In this document: one piece after another, positions 14,783 to 23,195 of the stretch | Layout of the letters: each line of letters begins with the position of its first letter | How positions within the stretch are numbered: position 1 is the first letter of the stretch | NCBI RefSeq assembly: GCF_008370345.1 | Contig: NZ_VTUU01000001.1 | Span: 730,223-794,222 of the forward strand | Direction of reading: 5' to 3' | Origin: Marinobacter salinexigens | GTDB taxonomy: Bacteria > Pseudomonadota > Gammaproteobacteria > Pseudomonadales > Oleiphilaceae | Length of the DNA: 64,000 nt | Program-made: the position numbers and the translations under genes | Notes under the pieces: model-generated | What the model saw: only the letters and a program-made list of their open reading frames with translations | The model's database searches: none | Told to the model about the DNA's origin: nothing

Positions 14783-17700
14783 TTAGACCGCGGCATTCGC
14801 GATTTGTTGATGTTCCCTTGCATCAGGGTTCAGTTCGGCCCGTAACTGGCGTCGCTCTTTTCTGCTTGCCTCGTAGGCGTGCTCTTTCACCGGTCCGTAT
14901 CCACGGATCTTCGCCGGCAGGCTGGCAAGGCTTCGGGCCGCCTCGGCATGATCGCTGCTGAGGTGCCTGAGCAGGAAAGCCACGTCGGCTTCGTATTCCC
15001 GGATAATGCGTCGTTCTAGACGACGATCTGCACTGTAGCCGAAGGGATCCAGTGGTGTTCCGCGCAGTCCCCGGGCCTTCGCCAGCAGGGTAAAGATCGT
15101 TTCCATCCAGGGACCGAACGTACGCTTCTTCGGGCGTTCACTGCTTTTACCCCGGCTCAGCATCGGCGGAGCCAGGTTGAATTCCAGCTCCACCTCACCT
15201 TCAAATTCCTCTTCAAGCTGTTTGCGAAGGCTGCCGTTGCTGAACAGCCGGGCCACTTCATACTCGTCCTTGTAGGCGAGGACCTTGGCGTAGTTTTCGG
15301 CAACGGCGCGAAACAGTAATGGATCGCGACCGAGCTTTTCGGAGATGGATTTCTCCGCACTCCGAACCAGCTTTTCGTAGCGGCGCGCCAGCCCGGCATT
15401 CTGGTATTCGGTCAGGTGAGCCTTGTTGCGTTCGATGAGCTGATCGGTGGTTTCCTGAATTTGCACCGGGTTGCCCTTGGGCTTCGGGAAAGCCAGTGCT
15501 TTCACCTTCTCCAGATCGTGGGCGGCACGTCGGCCCCATAGGAATGCCTGCTTGTTTTTCTCAATGGATACATTGTTCAGCTCAATGGCCCGTTCTATTG
15601 AGGCGGCACTGAGGGGTAGCAGGCCCTGCTGGTAGGCAAATCCGACGGTAAACAGGTTCACGGCCATGCCATCCCCCATGAGGGCCTTGGCGAGGCCTCC
15701 GGCGTCCAGAAACCAGCTGCCATCGGGGCGGCAGGCCTCGCGAACACTCTGTTCCATGGATTCGCCCGGAAACTGAATGTCCGGATCACGGGTGAAGGCG
15801 GCTGGCATGGCAGCCTCGCTGTTGACCACGGCCCGGGAGAAACGGTTGTCCATCTTCGCCAGGGCGTCGTCGGTGGCGGCAACCATAAGGTCAAAAGCCA
15901 TAACCAGATCGGCCTCACCGGCGGGAATGCGCACCGCGTGAATGTCTTCCTGTTTGTCGCTGATGCGGATGTGGCTCACCACGGCCCCGAACTTCTGCGC
16001 CAGGCCCGTCTGATCCAGTACGGACACCCCTTTGCCTTCGAGATGCGCGGCCATGCCGAGCAGAGCGCTGACGGTGACTACACCGGTGCCGCCGACGCCG
16101 GTCAGCAGAATGCCGTATGGGTTGTGGCCGTCCACCAGCACCGGTTCCGGCAATTCCGGGAAGTCCACATCAGAGCGCACACCGGCTGGCTTTTTCAGCT
16201 TGCCGCCCTTCACAGTCACAAAGCTGGGGCAGAATCCCCGTACGCAGGAAAAGTCCTTGTTGCAGGCAGACTGGTCAATGGTGCGCTTGCGACCCGCCTC
16301 CGTTTCCTTTGGCAAAAGGGAGAGGCAGTTGGATTGAATACCGCAATCCCCACAGCCTTCGCAGACGTCGGAATGGATAATGACCCGCTGATTTGGATCT
16401 TCCATGGTGCCGCGCTTGCGGCGACGACGTTTCTCGGCGGCGCAGGTCTGGTCGTAGATGATGACGGAGCAGCCCTCGATGTCCCGAAGTTCCCGCTGCA
16501 CCGAATCCAGGTCATCCCGGTGATGGAAGGTGGTGCCGTCAGCGAAGTCTGCCCGTGATGGATACTTTTCAATATCATCGCTGACCACGGCAATACGGCG
16601 AACGCCCTCACCGTAAAGTTGATGACTGATCTGCTGCACGGTTAACGTGCCGTCCACCGGCTGGCCGCCAGTCATTGCTACCGCGTCGTTATAGAGAATC
16701 TTGTAGGTAATGTTGGCGCCGGAGGCAATTGCCGCACGGATGGCCAGTGCACCCGAGTGGAAATAAGTGCCATCACCCAGATTCTGGAACACGTGTTTCT
16801 GGTTGGTGAACGGCGCCTGACCGAGCCAGGTCACTCCCTCACCGCCCATTTGGGTAAAGGTATCGGTGCCCCGATCCATCCAGGTGGCCATATAGTGACA
16901 GCCGATGCCCCCAAGTGCGCGACTGCCCTCCGGCACTTGGGTCGAGGTATTGTGGGGGCAGCCGGAACAGAAGTGAGGGGTGCGTTCCAGACGTTCTTTC
17001 GGTTTGGCCAGGCTGTTTTCCTTTTCCGTCAGGAAGTCCAGTCGCTGGCGCAGGGTGTCATTGCAATAGCGGTCGTTAAGGCGAGAGGCGATCGCTCTGG
17101 CGACCATGGCCGGTGTCAGCTCGGAGATCGACGGCAGCAGTTCATGGCCCTTGTCGTCCCACTTACCGATCACCAGCGGGCGTTGCTGATCCTGCCAGCT
17201 GTAGAGCTGGGTCTTGAGCTGGTCTTCGATCAGCCCGCGCTTTTCCTCAACGACGAGAATTTCTTCCAGGCCTGAGGCGAACTCGAAAATGCCCTCGGGC
17301 TCCAGCGGCCAGGGCATGGCCACCTTGTACACGGCAAGCCCGATGGCTTCACGCTCCTCGTCGCACAGTCCGAGGTCTGCCAGAGCCTGGATAACGTCGA
17401 GATAGGCCTTGCCGGTGGTGATGATGCCGATTCTGGGGTGGCTGGCTGCCAGTACCGTATGGTCCAGCCGGTTGGCCCGGCAAAAGGCCTTGGCGGCTTC
17501 CAGCTTGTAACGATGCAGTCGCTCTTCCTGTTCCATCGGCTTGTCTGGCCAGCGGGAGTTCAGGCCGTCTTCCGGCAACTGAAAGCCCCTTGGAATGCGG
17601 ATGTTGATACGGCTGAGGTCAAGGTTGGCCGAGATGGAGGAATCCATGTTCTCTGCCAGTGCCTTGAAGCCAATCCAACAACCGCTGAAGCGGGACATGG

Positions 17701-18265
17701 CCCACCCATAGAGTCCCATGTCCAGAATGTCCTGAATACCTGCCGGGTTGAGGACCGGCATGGATGCATCCATGAAACCGTAATCGCTCTGGTGGGGCAG
17801 GGTGGAGGACTTACAGGCGTGGTCATCGCCGGCGACGGCCAGAACACCACCAAAGCGGGAGGTGCCGGCGGCATTGGCGTGTTTGAATACATCGCCGGTC
17901 CGGTCAACGCCGGGCCCTTTGCCATACCAGAGGCTGTAGACCCCATCGTATTTGGCGCCTTCAAAAATATTGACTTGCTGAGTTCCCCAGACGGCGGTGG
18001 CGCCGAGGTCTTCGTTAATACCGGGCAGGAAGTGGATGTTTTGTTTTTTGAGGTAATCCCTGGCTTTCCAGAGAACCTTATCGAACCCGCCAAGCGGAGA
18101 ACCCCGGTAGCCGGAAATAAAGCCGGCGGTGTTCAGGCCGTTGGCTTTGTCGAGCTGAGCCTGGAGCAACGGGAGTCTGGCCAGCGCCTGGCTGCCGTTC
18201 ATGTAGACCGCCCCGGATTCTTTTTCCCAGACGTCGTTCAGGCTGGCATTACGTAATTCGTTCAT
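14783..18265 (-). CDS. indolepyruvate ferredoxin oxidoreductase, single-chain fusion
   Basis: About 1160 residues, a fusion of the subunits that are separate (IorA/IorB) in archaea. It oxidatively decarboxylates aryl or branched 2-oxoacids to acyl-CoA and reduces ferredoxin. An N-terminal pyrimidine-binding region (SGYRGSPLGGFD) is followed by the motif CSGCPHNTST near residue 433, the thiamine-diphosphate region (NLGDGTYFHSGALAIRAAIA), an iron-sulphur motif CEGCGDCGIQSNC near 637, and the gamma-type domain with LLTGVGGTGVVTVSALLGM near 720. The start is taken at the ATG at 18265. It lies upstream of leucine dehydrogenase on the same strand (70-base gap), so the pair may form a transamination/deamination-to-acyl-CoA route. 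Confidence 0.92.
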   Translation of the reverse strand: MNELRNASLNDVWEKESGAVYMNGSQALARLPLLQAQLDKANGLNTAGFISGYRGSPLGGFDKVLWKARDYLKKQNIHFLPGINEDLGATAVWGTQQVNIFEGAKYDGVYSLWYGKGPGVDRTGDVFKHANAAGTSRFGGVLAVAGDDHACKSSTLPHQSDYGFMDASMPVLNPAGIQDILDMGLYGWAMSRFSGCWIGFKALAENMDSSISANLDLSRINIRIPRGFQLPEDGLNSRWPDKPMEQEERLHRYKLEAAKAFCRANRLDHTVLAASHPRIGIITTGKAYLDVIQALADLGLCDEEREAIGLAVYKVAMPWPLEPEGIFEFASGLEEILVVEEKRGLIEDQLKTQLYSWQDQQRPLVIGKWDDKGHELLPSISELTPAMVARAIASRLNDRYCNDTLRQRLDFLTEKENSLAKPKERLERTPHFCSGCPHNTSTQVPEGSRALGGIGCHYMATWMDRGTDTFTQMGGEGVTWLGQAPFTNQKHVFQNLGDGTYFHSGALAIRAAIASGANITYKILYNDAVAMTGGQPVDGTLTVQQISHQLYGEGVRRIAVVSDDIEKYPSRADFADGTTFHHRDDLDSVQRELRDIEGCSVIIYDQTCAAEKRRRRKRGTMEDPNQRVIIHSDVCEGCGDCGIQSNCLSLLPKETEAGRKRTIDQSACNKDFSCVRGFCPSFVTVKGGKLKKPAGVRSDVDFPELPEPVLVDGHNPYGILLTGVGGTGVVTVSALLGMAAHLEGKGVSVLDQTGLAQKFGAVVSHIRISDKQEDIHAVRIPAGEADLVMAFDLMVAATDDALAKMDNRFSRAVVNSEAAMPAAFTRDPDIQFPGESMEQSVREACRPDGSWFLDAGGLAKALMGDGMAVNLFTVGFAYQQGLLPLSAASIERAIELNNVSIEKNKQAFLWGRRAAHDLEKVKALAFPKPKGNPVQIQETTDQLIERNKAHLTEYQNAGLARRYEKLVRSAEKSISEKLGRDPLLFRAVAENYAKVLAYKDEYEVARLFSNGSLRKQLEEEFEGEVELEFNLAPPMLSRGKSSERPKKRTFGPWMETIFTLLAKARGLRGTPLDPFGYSADRRLERRIIREYEADVAFLLRHLSSDHAEAARSLASLPAKIRGYGPVKEHAYEASRKERRQLRAELNPDAREHQQIANAAV

Positions 18266-18359
18266 GGGTATCACCGTTTCCAGAATGCATCGAAGCACGG
18301 GCGCGGCCTGCGCCAGGCGTGCGGGAATTCAGTTCGGAATCAGACAAACACGGGAATGC

Positions 18360-18539
18360 TCAGCCGCAAATGCGGAAGGCCCGGTGCTGGTAAGGCTGAA
18401 TCGATACGGAGTGTGGCCGGTGCGGCCGATGGAAACGGAGGTGGAGGCAGGCTCCGGCATTCGGAACACCTGCGAAAACAGACAGTTTGCCCACGGGGCT
18501 GACTGTAGGGCTGATTGTGGGGCTGATTAACTGTGACAT
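18360..18539 (-). CDS. possible 59-residue upstream ORF (uncertain)
   Basis: A short frame upstream of the ferredoxin oxidoreductase on the same strand, with GGGAGAGG 8 bases before its ATG at 18539. The product opens MSQLISPTISPTVSPVGK, encoded by a 12-base tandem repeat, and then becomes rich in histidine and arginine (FHRPHRPHSVSIQPYQHR). It ends 94 bases before the oxidoreductase start. It could be a leader ORF or a chance frame; codon usage looks unlike the neighbouring genes, so confidence is low. Confidence 0.25.
   Translation of the reverse strand: MSQLISPTISPTVSPVGKLSVFAGVPNAGACLHLRFHRPHRPHSVSIQPYQHRAFRICG
18495..18530. repeat. three tandem 12-base units
   Basis: GGGGCTGACTGT, AGGGCTGATTGT and GGGGCTGATTAA follow each other without gaps. 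They lie in the 5' region of the ferredoxin oxidoreductase gene and encode the repeated Ser-Pro-Thr units of the small upstream ORF on the minus strand. Confidence 0.85.
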
Positions 18540-18843
18540 GCTGAAATCCTCTCCCACCCCCGCCGGATCTCGGCGTCAGTGGTTGTTTTGTTGTTGTCGT
18601 CCGGCTTGTGGCCGGCGTTCTGATTTCAAGAGTCCTTATCCCGGGGTTAGCGTCCTCTGGACTCCGTCGGGTTTGCCCTTGTGGGGCTGGACAAATGCAA
18701 AGCTATCCCTAATTTACGTGAACGTCAACTGGAGGGAGTGTTATTTTCCTCATGTTTTGCCGGTGGGGTGTGCCAGTTTTCTTCTTAGAGTGTTGTGGTT
18801 TCTACTTATTCGCAAGCGAAAGAACCGGCTTTAACTTGTTTCG
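18540..18843. other. intergenic stretch between divergent operons
   Basis: About 300 bases between the ferredoxin oxidoreductase leader and azlC. It must hold promoters for both directions. Short open frames cross it, but none has a ribosome site or a plausible protein sequence. I see no strong hairpin or recognisable operator. Confidence 0.5.
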
Positions 18844-19581
18844 ATGTCTGACTCCATCTATTCCTATCAGCTTCAGCCGCAAAAAGTCCGGGCTGAGTTC
18901 TTTCGTTTGCTCCCGATCTCGCTGTTCGTGGTGGCGTTTGGTGCTGCGTTCGGCCTGGCGGCAGCCCAGACCGGCCTGACACCATTGGAAACCATCCTCA
19001 TGAGCGGTGCGGTCTTTGCGGGGGCGTCGCAGTTTGCGGCCATCGATATGTGGGGCACTGAGGTGTCCGTTATTCCTCTGCTTGCGGTGGTCTTCGCGAT
19101 TAACTCCCGGCACCTCCTGATGGGGGCGTCGCTCTATCCGATGTTGAAACATGTCTCTCCCGGGAAACGATATGGCCTGCTTCTGGTGCTAACGGACGCG
19201 AACTGGGCGGTATCTGCCCAGGAATACCAGAATGGTCGTCATAACCTGGAAGTGATTCTGGGCGGCGGCGTGGTGCTCTGGCTGGCCTGGGTGATCGGTA
19301 CCCTGCTGGGCGTCTACTTCGGCGGTTTGTTACAGGACCCGAAAAGCCTCGGGCTGGATATGGTGCTGGGTTGCTTCCTGCTGGCAATGGCTCTGGGTGG
19401 AAAGCAATCACCCCGGGTTCTGGTGGCCTGGGTTGTTACCGCTCTGGCATCCCTGGCAGCGTGGAAATGGTTGCCGCCGAACATGCACGTGGTGGTGGGC
19501 GCTCTGGCGGGCGGTGTGATCGGCTACTTCTGGCTGGATAAAAAACCGGCCGATGAGGCTGTTCAGGAGGAACTGGCGTGA
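18844..19581 (+). CDS. azlC: AzlC family branched-chain amino acid exporter, large subunit
   Basis: 245 residues with about six to seven membrane helices. The AzlC pattern is seen in LPISLFVVAFGAAFGLAAAQ, then TILMSGAVFAGASQFAAIDM and VFAINSRHLLMGASLYPML. With AzlD it exports branched-chain amino acids or analogues across the inner membrane. Its stop overlaps the azlD start (GTGA). It is divergent from the amino-acid degradation genes, which fits a role in balancing internal branched-chain amino-acid levels. No clear ribosome site precedes the ATG. Confidence 0.9.
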   Translation: MSDSIYSYQLQPQKVRAEFFRLLPISLFVVAFGAAFGLAAAQTGLTPLETILMSGAVFAGASQFAAIDMWGTEVSVIPLLAVVFAINSRHLLMGASLYPMLKHVSPGKRYGLLLVLTDANWAVSAQEYQNGRHNLEVILGGGVVLWLAWVIGTLLGVYFGGLLQDPKSLGLDMVLGCFLLAMALGGKQSPRVLVAWVVTALASLAAWKWLPPNMHVVVGALAGGVIGYFWLDKKPADEAVQEELA

Positions 19582-19889
19582 GTATTGAAACGACCTCTGC
19601 TGGCATTCTTGCGGTGATCGGTCTGATGACTCTGGTGACTCTGATCACCCGTTTTGGCGGTGTGTTTGCCATGTCCTTCGTACGGATCAGCCCGCGCGTC
19701 GAAAGCTTTATCAACACCATGGCCAGCTCGGTATTGATTGCTATCATCGTACCCATGGCGTTCTCCGGCGATGCCGGAGCAGTCGCAGCGTTATCCGCGA
19801 CCGCGGTTGTTATGCTGGCCACCAAAAAGGCGCTTCCCTCCATTGCTGCAGGCATTGTGGCGGCGGGGGTGGTTCGCTATTTCCTATAG
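19578..19889 (+). CDS. azlD: AzlD family branched-chain amino acid exporter, small subunit
   Basis: A 103-residue membrane protein with about four helices (ILAVIGLMTLVTLITRFGGV, later VLIAIIVPMAF and ATAVVMLATKKALPSIAAGI), the usual AzlD size. It starts at GTG 19578 inside the azlC stop, with AGGAGG 7 bases upstream, so the two are translationally coupled and presumably form one exporter. Confidence 0.9.
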   Translation: MSIETTSAGILAVIGLMTLVTLITRFGGVFAMSFVRISPRVESFINTMASSVLIAIIVPMAFSGDAGAVAALSATAVVMLATKKALPSIAAGIVAAGVVRYFL

Positions 19890-20001
19890 CTCGCTGTGGT
19901 TTCGCCATGACCGTCCGGTTCGGACTGGTCTGATTGAAAACTGCTCAAGTTTCCGGCACGGGAGCCGATATACGGGTAACGTGTATTGAGGTTCCCGCAC
20001 C

Positions 20002-21324
20002 ATGATTTCGTCCAGTCAGATTTCCTTTTTCCAGGAAAACACCCGTCAGGTATCGGCGTTTGACAGCAGCCAGTTGCGCATTCGCCAGCAGGCGCCCCAG
20101 AACAACGGCAATAGCGAAAATTCCCGGGGCTCTGAGCTGACCCTGCTTCGTGAAGCTGCGTACCGATACAGTAGCCAGGAACAGCTGGCGTTCAGCAGCT
20201 CCGCCGAGGTGACCGGAGACAACCGTTCAGCGGTGTTCACCACCGACCAGCTGGTTGAGAAAAGCTCGGAACTGTTTCTGATGGGGCAGCAGGCCATTAC
20301 CATCAGCCGCGCAGCGCTGGGCAGCGACGCTGGAGTACAAGGGCAGGGTAGTCTGTCGGTCTCGGCCGGCAAGTACATGTTCTACTCGGAAAGTGAATCC
20401 CGCTCCTTTGCCTCTACCGGCACCATCGAACTGGACAATGGTGACTCCATCGACTTCACCTTGTCCCTACGGCAATCGCAATCCCGCAGCTACGAATACT
20501 CTGAACTGATCAAAATCCAGGAGCGGCCGATGACCGATCCTCTGGTCATCAACTTTGGCGCCACCACGGCTCAGTTGACCGATACCCTGTTCGAATTTGA
20601 TATGACCGGCAATGGTGACACCGCACACTTTGCCACACTAGGCAGTGGCAGCGGATACCTGGTTCTGGATCGCAATGACAATGGAAAAGTCGACGATGGC
20701 ACTGAACTGTTCGGCCCGCAAAGCGGTTCCGGTTTCGGCGAACTGGCGGCCTATGACGACGACGGCAACCGCTGGATTGATGCCAATGACGAGATCTTCC
20801 AGTCGCTGGCTGTCTGGGTACAGACTGCCGACGGCAACGACGAACTACGTTCGCTGGACGAAGTCGGCGTGCAGGCGCTGTATGTGGATAACGCTGACGA
20901 TCGTTTCACCCTCGCCAATGGGCAGGGTGTGCCCCTGGGACAAATCAAGGCGTCTGGTATCTATCTGACCACCGATGGCGACGTGAGAACGCTGGAAGAA
21001 ATCGACCTGGCTGAACAGAACACCGAGCAGGCCCCGGCTGCGGAAGAGGTGTTGTCTTCGTCCTCCCCGGAGACGCGGCGTGCGAGAGGCAACAGTGGCC
21101 TGGCCGAAGCCCGTGTCGAAGCCATTCGTGCTGCTCTGAAAAAGCTCAACGAAATCCGCGAAAAGCAAAAAGCGTTTATCGAAAAATCCAAGGATATGGC
21201 CAAGGAAAAGTCTCCGCTGGATGATTACTTTAAAATCATCGACAAACTGCGACTGGAACTCCTGAACAGTCAGGACGAAAAGAAACAGGCTGCCAGCAGG
21301 TATCTGGAATTCGCGAAAGCCTGA
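20002..21324 (+). CDS. EF-hand-like calcium-binding protein of unknown function
   Basis: 440 residues without a signal peptide or membrane segment. The N-terminal half is serine/glutamine-rich and predicted helical. Around residues 215-270 there are calcium-loop-like aspartate repeats: VLDRNDNGKVDDGTELFGPQ and AYDDDGNRWIDANDEIFQSL, followed by AVWVQTADGNDE. This pattern recurs in many gammaproteobacterial proteins of unknown role. The C-terminal 90 residues form a charged, probably coiled-coil helix (IRAALKKLNEIREKQKAFIE). It stands alone between azlCD and a convergent DUF3750 gene. GAGG lies 9 bases before the ATG. Secretion by a signal-less route is possible but not shown. Confidence 0.7.
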   Translation: MISSSQISFFQENTRQVSAFDSSQLRIRQQAPQNNGNSENSRGSELTLLREAAYRYSSQEQLAFSSSAEVTGDNRSAVFTTDQLVEKSSELFLMGQQAITISRAALGSDAGVQGQGSLSVSAGKYMFYSESESRSFASTGTIELDNGDSIDFTLSLRQSQSRSYEYSELIKIQERPMTDPLVINFGATTAQLTDTLFEFDMTGNGDTAHFATLGSGSGYLVLDRNDNGKVDDGTELFGPQSGSGFGELAAYDDDGNRWIDANDEIFQSLAVWVQTADGNDELRSLDEVGVQALYVDNADDRFTLANGQGVPLGQIKASGIYLTTDGDVRTLEEIDLAEQNTEQAPAAEEVLSSSSPETRRARGNSGLAEARVEAIRAALKKLNEIREKQKAFIEKSKDMAKEKSPLDDYFKIIDKLRLELLNSQDEKKQAASRYLEFAKA

Positions 21325-21340
21325 AGGCACCTCTGATGCA

Positions 21341-21368
21341 GGGCGGGGCGTTCATCCCCGCCCCGCCC
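21341..21368. terminator. convergent GC-rich hairpin
   Basis: GGGCGGGGCG and CGCCCCGCCC pair perfectly around an 8-base loop, 17 bases after the EF-hand-like gene and 45 bases beyond the DUF3750 stop. No T-run follows, so termination strength is uncertain. Confidence 0.6.
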
Positions 21369-21412
21369 GTCTGGTCAGTTGCGAAGGCCGGGGCCAAAAG
21401 CAGGTCAAGTAA

Positions 21413-22177
21413 TCAATACTCGGGCATAGGGTTCGGATTCCGGAACCCCAGATCGCCGATTCCAGGTAACTTGATACCCAGAGCCATAGGGTTCACTCCA
21501 ATCGATAAGCCAAGAACATTCAGTTCCAGGCCTTCCTTCACGCCTGCCATCAGTCCGAAATAGCCACCCAGGGAAAACTGATAGCCGGTTCCCCCGGGTA
21601 CTTCCGCGACGACGCTGCTGCCCAGATAGTCCTTGCCGATGGCGTGTCCAGGCAGGGCGACATCCAGCCCCGGAACCTCTTTGATAACCCAGGCGGTGAA
21701 GGTGTTGCTATTGGGGCCGGGCCAGGCCTCATAGGTGGTGGCGTAGGGGTAGCTCTTGACCGCTTCGTAGATTTCAGGAATCAACGCCTCGGCTTCCGCC
21801 CCTCGAATATCCGCATAAAGCTCCGGTCGCGCACCGTACCAGTGGCGGTCGGGTTCGCCGGGACGGGAGTTGACCACGTAGTGTCGCCAGCCGGTTACCT
21901 CATGGACCCGGTACTCATCGGCGCCTTTTTCTTTGGTGGCAAGCCAGGTGTGTACCGCGAAGTAGCCACGCCACCCCCAGGTTCGTGCGCCGTAGACCTG
22001 CACAATGGCGCCCTCGTACTGCTCAGGCTTGGGCGCAATGTCTGCACTTTCCCGGCTGGCGGTGCGCCAGCTTTCCGCGCCCTGAAGTTGTCCGCTTACC
22101 GCAAGAAGCAGTGGGCCGGCCAGCAGTACGATAAACCCTAGCAGGGGCCAGCGGGCGTATCTGAATGCCTTTTTCAT
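21413..22177 (-). CDS. DUF3750 family protein
   Basis: About 254 residues. The N-terminus carries a basic start and a hydrophobic segment (LLGFIVLLAGPLLLAV) that is a signal anchor or signal peptide. The body matches DUF3750, with YGARTWGWRGYFAVHTWLAT, the VTGWRHYVVN stretch, WYGARPELYADI, and the late TYEAWPGPNSNTFTAWV; the conserved His, Tyr and Asn residues hint at an enzyme, but no reaction is known. I chose the ATG at 22177; an upstream ATG at 22228 adds 17 residues and has its ribosome-site-like GGAG too close. It is divergent from dodecin. Confidence 0.75.
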   Translation of the reverse strand: MKKAFRYARWPLLGFIVLLAGPLLLAVSGQLQGAESWRTASRESADIAPKPEQYEGAIVQVYGARTWGWRGYFAVHTWLATKEKGADEYRVHEVTGWRHYVVNSRPGEPDRHWYGARPELYADIRGAEAEALIPEIYEAVKSYPYATTYEAWPGPNSNTFTAWVIKEVPGLDVALPGHAIGKDYLGSSVVAEVPGGTGYQFSLGGYFGLMAGVKEGLELNVLGLSIGVNPMALGIKLPGIGDLGFRNPNPMPEY

Positions 22178-22249
22178 CGGTAGTTTGCCCGTTGTCTGGT
22201 TGTCTTCTAGGCTCAGAATATCAGGCATCTCTCCAGAAGGAGTATTACC

Positions 22250-22465
22250 ATGTCAGATCATCATGTTTACAAGAAGGTGGAAATCATCGGTTCCTCAAAG
22301 AAAAGCATTGAGGATGCGATTGAAAATGCCCTGGTGGAGTGTGGTAAGAGCATCAGCAACATGGAATGGTTTGAGGTGCAGGAAACCCGGGGGCATATCG
22401 TGGATGGCAAGGTTGGCCACTATCAGGTGGTCATGAAGGTCGGGTTCCGGATCATGAATAGCTGA
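22250..22465 (+). CDS. dodecin, flavin-binding protein
   Basis: A 71-residue dodecin, a small protein that assembles into a hollow dodecamer storing flavins such as FMN or riboflavin. The family pattern is complete: VYKKVEIIGSSKKSIEDAIE, then NMEWFEVQETRGHIVDGKVG and HYQVVMKVGFR; the tryptophan in MEWFEV is the flavin-stacking residue. AGAAGGAG precedes the ATG. Its last 14 bases overlap the 3' end of the convergent gene at 22452. Confidence 0.94.
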   Translation: MSDHHVYKKVEIIGSSKKSIEDAIENALVECGKSISNMEWFEVQETRGHIVDGKVGHYQVVMKVGFRIMNS

Positions 22466-23120
22466 CGCTCAGCATACGCTGGCGGATAGCTTCAACAAGC
22501 CGGTTCATCAATTCTCTCGCCTCGCCGTCATAGAGGGCGTGGCATTTGTCCTGCAGAACCCGGCGGTCATGTTCAGAGGGACCGCCGGTCGCCTCCTTCA
22601 GCATATCCAGGTATTGGCAGGCCGCAAGGTGTGCCTTGATTTCAGTATCAATCAACCGGGTAATCAACCCCTCGACCTCCTGATCGCAAAAGGGCCGGTT
22701 GTGGTTCAGCAGTTGGCGTGCCTCAAGTGCGGCATTGCGGGCTTCCAGTCTCAGGTCCCCGGCGGACTCCCGGTTTTCAATGGCTCGCAGGAAGAGCCCA
22801 AGGCTGTCATGGAGTTGCCAGACCTGCGGCCAGATTTGCTCGTAGGCCGCTTTCTCGGTGAGGTAGCGACAATCGGAGTCAGTTGTAGTGGGCGGCTGGG
22901 ATGAGGACTGTGGTGCATTGAACTGGTGGACTCTCAGATCATCCACCTCACGGCCCAGGGCGTTGGCTTTCTGCCTTAGCGCTTCGGTTTCCTGAGCGTT
23001 GCGGCGCTTGCCAGCGGAGGTTGCCAAAAACCCCAGCAAAGCGACAATTAATGCCAGTGCTGACAGTAACATGGCCAACTGGCTTTCGCCGAACAGGGTT
23101 TGAATTGACGCCATGTCCAT
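22452..23120 (-). CDS. hypothetical single-span membrane protein
   Basis: 222 residues with one N-terminal membrane helix (LAMLLSALALIVALLGFLAT) followed by a charged coiled-coil-like helix (RNAQETEALRQKANALGREV), a short polar linker, and a helical C-terminal domain of about 140 residues with no family I recognise. The layout fits a membrane-anchored cytoplasmic helical protein. AAGGAGG lies 7 bases before the ATG. The function is unknown, and the 3' end overlaps dodecin antisense by 14 bases. Confidence 0.65.
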   Translation of the reverse strand: MDMASIQTLFGESQLAMLLSALALIVALLGFLATSAGKRRNAQETEALRQKANALGREVDDLRVHQFNAPQSSSQPPTTTDSDCRYLTEKAAYEQIWPQVWQLHDSLGLFLRAIENRESAGDLRLEARNAALEARQLLNHNRPFCDQEVEGLITRLIDTEIKAHLAACQYLDMLKEATGGPSEHDRRVLQDKCHALYDGEARELMNRLVEAIRQRMLSVSYS

Positions 23121-23195
23121 GGTTTCGGCCTCCTTTAGATGCCTCGCATTGCCCTCTCAGTATAGAGGTTTATCACTGCTGGGTTGACGGAATGG

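Noticed and set aside
13540..14961. 473-codon open frame on the plus strand
   Set aside because: It is antisense to leucine dehydrogenase, whose motifs are complete; no ribosome site or protein-like motif is seen in the antisense frame.
15938..18256. Long plus-strand frames (206 and 272 codons)
   Set aside because: Both lie antisense within the indolepyruvate ferredoxin oxidoreductase gene, whose cofactor motifs are intact.
18752..18979. Short plus-strand frames before and inside azlC
   Set aside because: No ribosome site, and the sequence overlaps azlC in another frame.
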